In this document: piece after piece, positions 42,247-45,288 of the stretch
Layout: the number at the start of each line of letters is the position of its first letter
Position numbering within the stretch: the stretch's first letter is position 1
Assembly (NCBI GenBank): GCA_045532455.1
Contig: JAZSFX010000003.1
Span: forward strand, 1-45,288
Source of the DNA: Ornithomonoglobus_A sp045532455
Lineage (GTDB): Bacteria > Bacillota > Clostridia > UBA1381
Direction of reading: 5' to 3'
DNA: 45,288 nt
Position numbers and translations under genes: made by a program
The notes under the pieces: model-generated
Databases searched by the model: none
Seen by the model: only the letters and a program-made list of their open reading frames with translations
What the model was told of the DNA's origin: nothing

Positions 42247-43203
42247 TTATTCCTTTTGTGTTAATTCGGCAAGGTTATCATACTCACCGTTGTCTGTTTT
42301 GAGTGGTGTCTTTTTCTCGTCAAACACAAAGGGCGCTTTGCCCTCTTTGTAGCTTTCGTTTTGTGCCTTTGCGTCTTCGACGGTCATAATTTTGCTATCA
42401 AACCAATTCTTTATTATTGTATCCATATACTGATACGAAAGCTTATTCGTCTGCATTATGCAGTAGTTATATGCAAGCAAAATCATCGCCTCGCTCATAT
42501 TCCATTCGTTGTGCCACTTGGTGAGATACTGAGCCTCCAAATCTGTGAGAGGTCTATTCAGTGTACCGAAGGTTTTTCTTATATTATAAAACAGTGATTT
42601 CTTTTCGTTTTCGCTATCTATATATGCGGTTGCCTTTTCGATGGTGTCGATACCGTTTTCTTTCCAGGTTATTGCCACGCGCTGAGCATATTTCATATTG
42701 CTCTTATTAATTGAAATGCAGTATTCAATAACCATCAGAATTACCTCTGACGGAAGAGAGAGCTCCTCGTGCAGCCAATACAGAATTTCGAGGTCGTTAT
42801 CGGAGAGGGTTTTTCCGTACGTTGCCTCTGCTACCATACAAAGCTCGGTGAGTGCAGTATTTTGCACAAGTGATTTTTTAATGTCCGAAACGGTGCTTGC
42901 GGGTATACTCTCTATTTCGAAATTTGCGGCCTGGGCTTGCCCCTCTGCTGAAAATAAAATTTTATCCTCATCAAAAGTAAGAACGCCCTCTTTATTAAGC
43001 TCTTCAAACGCCTGAATAACCTCGCTCTCTAAAAGTCCCACCTCGGAGGCAATGTCCGAAAAATCGCACTCCTCAGATGTTGTTGCAAGATAGAGCGCAT
43101 AAAGATACACCTTTACAAATGCTCCGTTTATATTCTTCATTTTATTTTTTATAAAGTCGGCACTCACATTCACCGACGGGTTACTACATACAAAACGCGC
43201 CAT
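42247..43203 (-). CDS. DnaD-domain replication protein
   Basis: 318 residues from ATG 43203 (RBS AAAGGACAAG); an upstream in-frame start at 43317 falls inside the promoter. It has an N-terminal DnaD winged-helix-like part and two DnaD_B-type helical domains, seen as the repeated ILYWLHEELSLPSEVILMVI and LTKWHNEWNMSEAMILLAYN. DnaD/DnaB proteins remodel DNA and load helicase at origins and stalled forks. Two DnaD_B copies resemble the DnaB/DnaD fusion type in Clostridia. It lies next to the DnaA-box cluster. Confidence 0.88.
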   Translation of the reverse strand: MARFVCSNPSVNVSADFIKNKMKNINGAFVKVYLYALYLATTSEECDFSDIASEVGLLESEVIQAFEELNKEGVLTFDEDKILFSAEGQAQAANFEIESIPASTVSDIKKSLVQNTALTELCMVAEATYGKTLSDNDLEILYWLHEELSLPSEVILMVIEYCISINKSNMKYAQRVAITWKENGIDTIEKATAYIDSENEKKSLFYNIRKTFGTLNRPLTDLEAQYLTKWHNEWNMSEAMILLAYNYCIMQTNKLSYQYMDTIIKNWFDSKIMTVEDAKAQNESYKEGKAPFVFDEKKTPLKTDNGEYDNLAELTQKE

Positions 43204-43307
43204 TTTGCTTGTCCTTTCAATTAAAATACCCCGTTTGTTTTTGGGCAAGTCAAGCCTTAATACGTGGGGGTGTTTGTGATATTTATAATGTATAATTTCT
43301 ATGTTTA

Positions 43308-43336
43308 ATTTTAACACAAACGAAAAATATTGTCAA
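43308..43336 (-). promoter_or_regulatory. Sigma-A promoter of the DnaD-domain gene
   Basis: On the minus strand TTGACA (43336-43331), 17 nt, TAAAAT (43313-43308), with a leader of about 100 nt before ATG 43203. Confidence 0.75.
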
Positions 43337-43409
43337 CACATTTTGCGTGCAATCAAAAAAGTGCAGTGAAAATATATGAAAAAAATATTGAATTTTGTAG
43401 TATTTATCA

Positions 43410-43438
43410 TTGCACATATTCGTTTTTTATGATATAAT
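43410..43438 (+). promoter_or_regulatory. Sigma-A promoter of the NifU-like/GGGtGRT operon
   Basis: TTGCAC (43410-43415), 17 nt, TATAAT (43433-43438), 45 bp before ATG 43484. A short palindrome-like TGCGAA/TTCGCA lies near the start of the transcript (43449-43462). Confidence 0.8.
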
Positions 43439-43483
43439 ATACTAGACATGCGAAAATTCGCACTTAACGAAAGGAGTATCATT

Positions 43484-44176
43484 ATGAAATATTCACGTGA
43501 AGTAGAAGAAATGTGTCCTTTGGCAAAAGGTACATATCACGGTCCTGCGCCAATTCCGCAAGAAGGAAAATGGACACAGGTAAAAGAAGTAAAAGACATT
43601 TCAGGCTTGACACACGGTATCGGCTGGTGTGCGCCTCAACAGGGAACCTGTAAGTTGACTCTTAACGTAAAAGAGGGTATTATTCAGGAAGCTCTTGTAG
43701 AAACTGTTGGCTGCAGCGGTATGACTCACTCAGCTGCTATGGCATCAGAAATCCTTATTGGAAAAACTCTTTTGGAAGCATTAAATACAGACCTTGTTTG
43801 TGATGCTATTAACACTGCTATGAGAGAATTGTTCCTACAAATCGCTTATGGTAGAACACAGACTGCATTCTCAGAGGATGGTCTTCCCGTTGGTGCAGGT
43901 CTTGAGGACTTGGGTAAGGGTCTTCGTTCACAGGTTGGTACAACTTATGCGACTCTTGCAAAAGGTCCGAGATACCTTGAGCTTGCAGAGGGTTATATTA
44001 CCGAAATCGCAGTTGATAACGACGACCAGATAATCGGCTACAAGTTCGTACACCTTGGCAAAATGATGGAAATGATTAAAAAGGGTATGGACGCAAACGA
44101 GGCATTGGCAAAAGCAAGCGGTCAGTACGGCAGAGTTGACGATGCTGCTAAGCTTATCGACCCAAGAAACGAATAA
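43484..44176 (+). CDS. NifU-like iron-sulfur cluster scaffold protein
   Basis: 230 residues from ATG 43484 (RBS AAAGGAG; an earlier start at 43448 precedes the RBS). A NifU/IscU-N-like domain spans about 45-150, with cysteines in GWCAPQQGTCKL and VGCSGMTHSA. The N-terminus adds MCPLAKGTYHG. It differs from standard IscU in spacing and lacks an adjacent iscS. It is always, in my recollection, linked to the GGGtGRT gene, which follows 19 bp downstream. A cluster-carrying role is likely but not proven. Confidence 0.85.
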   Translation: MKYSREVEEMCPLAKGTYHGPAPIPQEGKWTQVKEVKDISGLTHGIGWCAPQQGTCKLTLNVKEGIIQEALVETVGCSGMTHSAAMASEILIGKTLLEALNTDLVCDAINTAMRELFLQIAYGRTQTAFSEDGLPVGAGLEDLGKGLRSQVGTTYATLAKGPRYLELAEGYITEIAVDNDDQIIGYKFVHLGKMMEMIKKGMDANEALAKASGQYGRVDDAAKLIDPRNE

Positions 44177-44195
44177 TTAAAGGAGGTAGACGGTA

Positions 44196-45194
44196 ATGGC
44201 ATTGTTTGAAAGCTATGAAAGAAGAATAGACCAAATCAACGCGGAGCTTGCAAAGCACGGAATTTCATCAATCGAAGAAGCTAAGGCTATTTGTGATGAA
44301 AAGGGCGTTGACGCGTATAATATAGTAAAAGGCATACAACCAATCTGCTTCGAAAATGCGGCTTGGGCATATGTTGTTGGTGCAGCTATTGCAATCAAAG
44401 ACGGTGTTACAAAAGCAGCAGACGCTGCAGAAAAAATCGGTCTTGGTTTACAGTCATTCTGTATCCCCGGCTCTGTTGCAGACGACAGAAAGGTTGGTAT
44501 AGGCCACGGTAATCTTGGTGCTATGCTTTTAAGAGAAGAAACAAAATGTTTTGCATTTTTAGCTGGCCACGAGTCATTCGCTGCTGCTGAGGGTGCAATC
44601 GGTCTTGCACGTTCAGCTAACAAGGCACGTAAAGAGCCACTAAGAGTTATTCTTAATGGTCTTGGCAAAGACGCTGCAAAGATTATTTCAAGAATTAACG
44701 GCTTTACTTATGTACAAACTCAGTTCGACTACCACACAGGTAAGGTTAATGTAGTATCAGAAACTGCATACTCAAACGGCGAGAGAGCAAAGGTTAGATG
44801 CTACGGTGCTGACGACGTTCGTGAGGGCGTTGCTATCATGCATATGGAGGGCGTTGACGTTTCTATCACAGGTAACTCAACTAACCCAACAAGATTCCAG
44901 CACCCTGTTGCAGGCACATACAAGAAGTGGTGTAACGAAAACGGTGTTAACTACTTCTCAGTTGCATCAGGCGGCGGTACAGGTAGAACACTTCACCCTG
45001 ATAACATGGCTGCAGGTCCTGCTTCCTACGGTATGACAGATACTATGGGTCGTATGCACTCTGACGCTCAGTTCGCAGGTTCTGCTTCCGTTCCTGCTCA
45101 CGTAGAGATGATGGGTCTTATCGGTATGGGTAACAACCCCATGGTTGGTGCTACAGTTGCAGTTGCTGTTGCTGTTGAAGAGTCCGCGAAATAA
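44196..45194 (+). CDS. GGGtGRT family protein
   Basis: 332 residues with the motif that names the family, VASGGGTGRTLHPDNMA, and many Gly-rich turns. Conserved Cys occur in IQPICFEN, QSFCIPG and KWCNEN. It is found in anaerobes next to the NifU-like gene; no function is established. The strong expression signals (near-consensus promoter, AAAGGAGG RBS and terminator) suggest an abundant protein. It may bind or receive an Fe-S cluster from its neighbour; this is inference from linkage only. Confidence 0.85.
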   Translation: MALFESYERRIDQINAELAKHGISSIEEAKAICDEKGVDAYNIVKGIQPICFENAAWAYVVGAAIAIKDGVTKAADAAEKIGLGLQSFCIPGSVADDRKVGIGHGNLGAMLLREETKCFAFLAGHESFAAAEGAIGLARSANKARKEPLRVILNGLGKDAAKIISRINGFTYVQTQFDYHTGKVNVVSETAYSNGERAKVRCYGADDVREGVAIMHMEGVDVSITGNSTNPTRFQHPVAGTYKKWCNENGVNYFSVASGGGTGRTLHPDNMAAGPASYGMTDTMGRMHSDAQFAGSASVPAHVEMMGLIGMGNNPMVGATVAVAVAVEESAK

Positions 45195-45212
45195 TTAAGC
45201 TATAATAAAAGA

Positions 45213-45250
45213 AAACACATTCTGAGAGAAATCCCGGAATGTGTTTTTTA
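45213..45250 (+). terminator. Intrinsic terminator of the GGGtGRT operon
   Basis: AAACACATTC pairs with GGAATGTGTTTTTT across a 13-nt loop, ending in a T run, about 20 nt after the GGGtGRT stop. From there to the right edge I see no gene. Confidence 0.85.
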
Positions 45251-45288
45251 TTACCCCATATATCACAAAACGGCGACCTCACAGTCGC

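Noticed and set aside
45251..45288. A tRNA or another gene at the right edge
   Set aside because: Only 38 bases follow the terminator. A GCGAC/GTCGC pairing is visible, but there is not enough sequence to call anything.

Overview
This looks like chromosomal DNA of an anaerobic, endospore-forming member of the Clostridia (Firmicutes). The spoIIAA-spoIIAB-sigF operon, spoIIP and an alpha/beta-type small acid-soluble spore protein mark a spore former. The AT-rich spacers, strong AGGAGG ribosome binding sites, TTG starts and the NifU-like/GGGtGRT pair also fit. I cannot name a genus. The left edge cuts into a 16S rRNA gene transcribed leftward. Its leader and a textbook TTGACA-N17-TACAAT promoter lie just inside.

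Layout. 0.4-5.2 kb (minus): yolD-like, Y-family polymerase, hisF, hisH and a MATE exporter. 5.4-10.2 kb (minus): nagA and a large secreted LRR/lipase-like/InlB-repeat protein. 10.3-11.8 kb (minus): the sigma-F operon. 12.1-18.9 kb (plus): a compact operon truA, DUF5711-type membrane protein, cvpA, ilvD, radA, hslO, closed by a bidirectional terminator. 18.9-31.2 kb (minus): a REP-associated tyrosine transposase (RAYT), uppP, cytidylate-kinase-like, lytic transglycosylase, coaE, ung, spoIIP, yebC, a GH3 (NagZ-like) lipoprotein/secreted enzyme, a zinc-ribbon/vWA/C-type-lectin protein and a copper ATPase fused to a CopZ-like domain. 31.3-37.2 kb (minus): an SLH protein with a MacB-like permease, ATPase and HlyD-like adaptor. 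37.6-40.5 kb (plus): an SASP gene and an internally duplicated S11 peptidase. 40.5-43.2 kb (minus): Nif3-like, trmK, a DnaA-box cluster and a DnaD-domain gene. 43.5-45.2 kb (plus): NifU-like scaffold and GGGtGRT protein.

The most interesting content is a set of three dispersed element families that gene calls do not explain. (1) A REP/REPIN-like family begins with GTAGGG(G) and continues as a short hairpin. It occurs about 17 times here, often as inward-facing pairs. It lies between genes, in frame inside the NagZ-like gene, at the stop codons of nagA and the SLH gene, and as a perfect 27-bp inverted pair inside the RAYT gene itself. (2) A 103-bp element with inverted ends has two copies, about 85% identical. 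Each copy supplies the final Gly codon and TAA stop of an unrelated gene. (3) An approximately 95-100 bp element has a conserved core and long terminal arms that differ in sequence but keep pairing. Both copies lie just upstream of sporulation genes (spoIIA and spoIIP), and the G-U pattern says it acts as RNA on the minus strand. The window also holds a candidate internal translation start that would release free CopZ from the copA gene, and a cluster of DnaA boxes that could be a replication origin or a DnaA-binding regulatory site.
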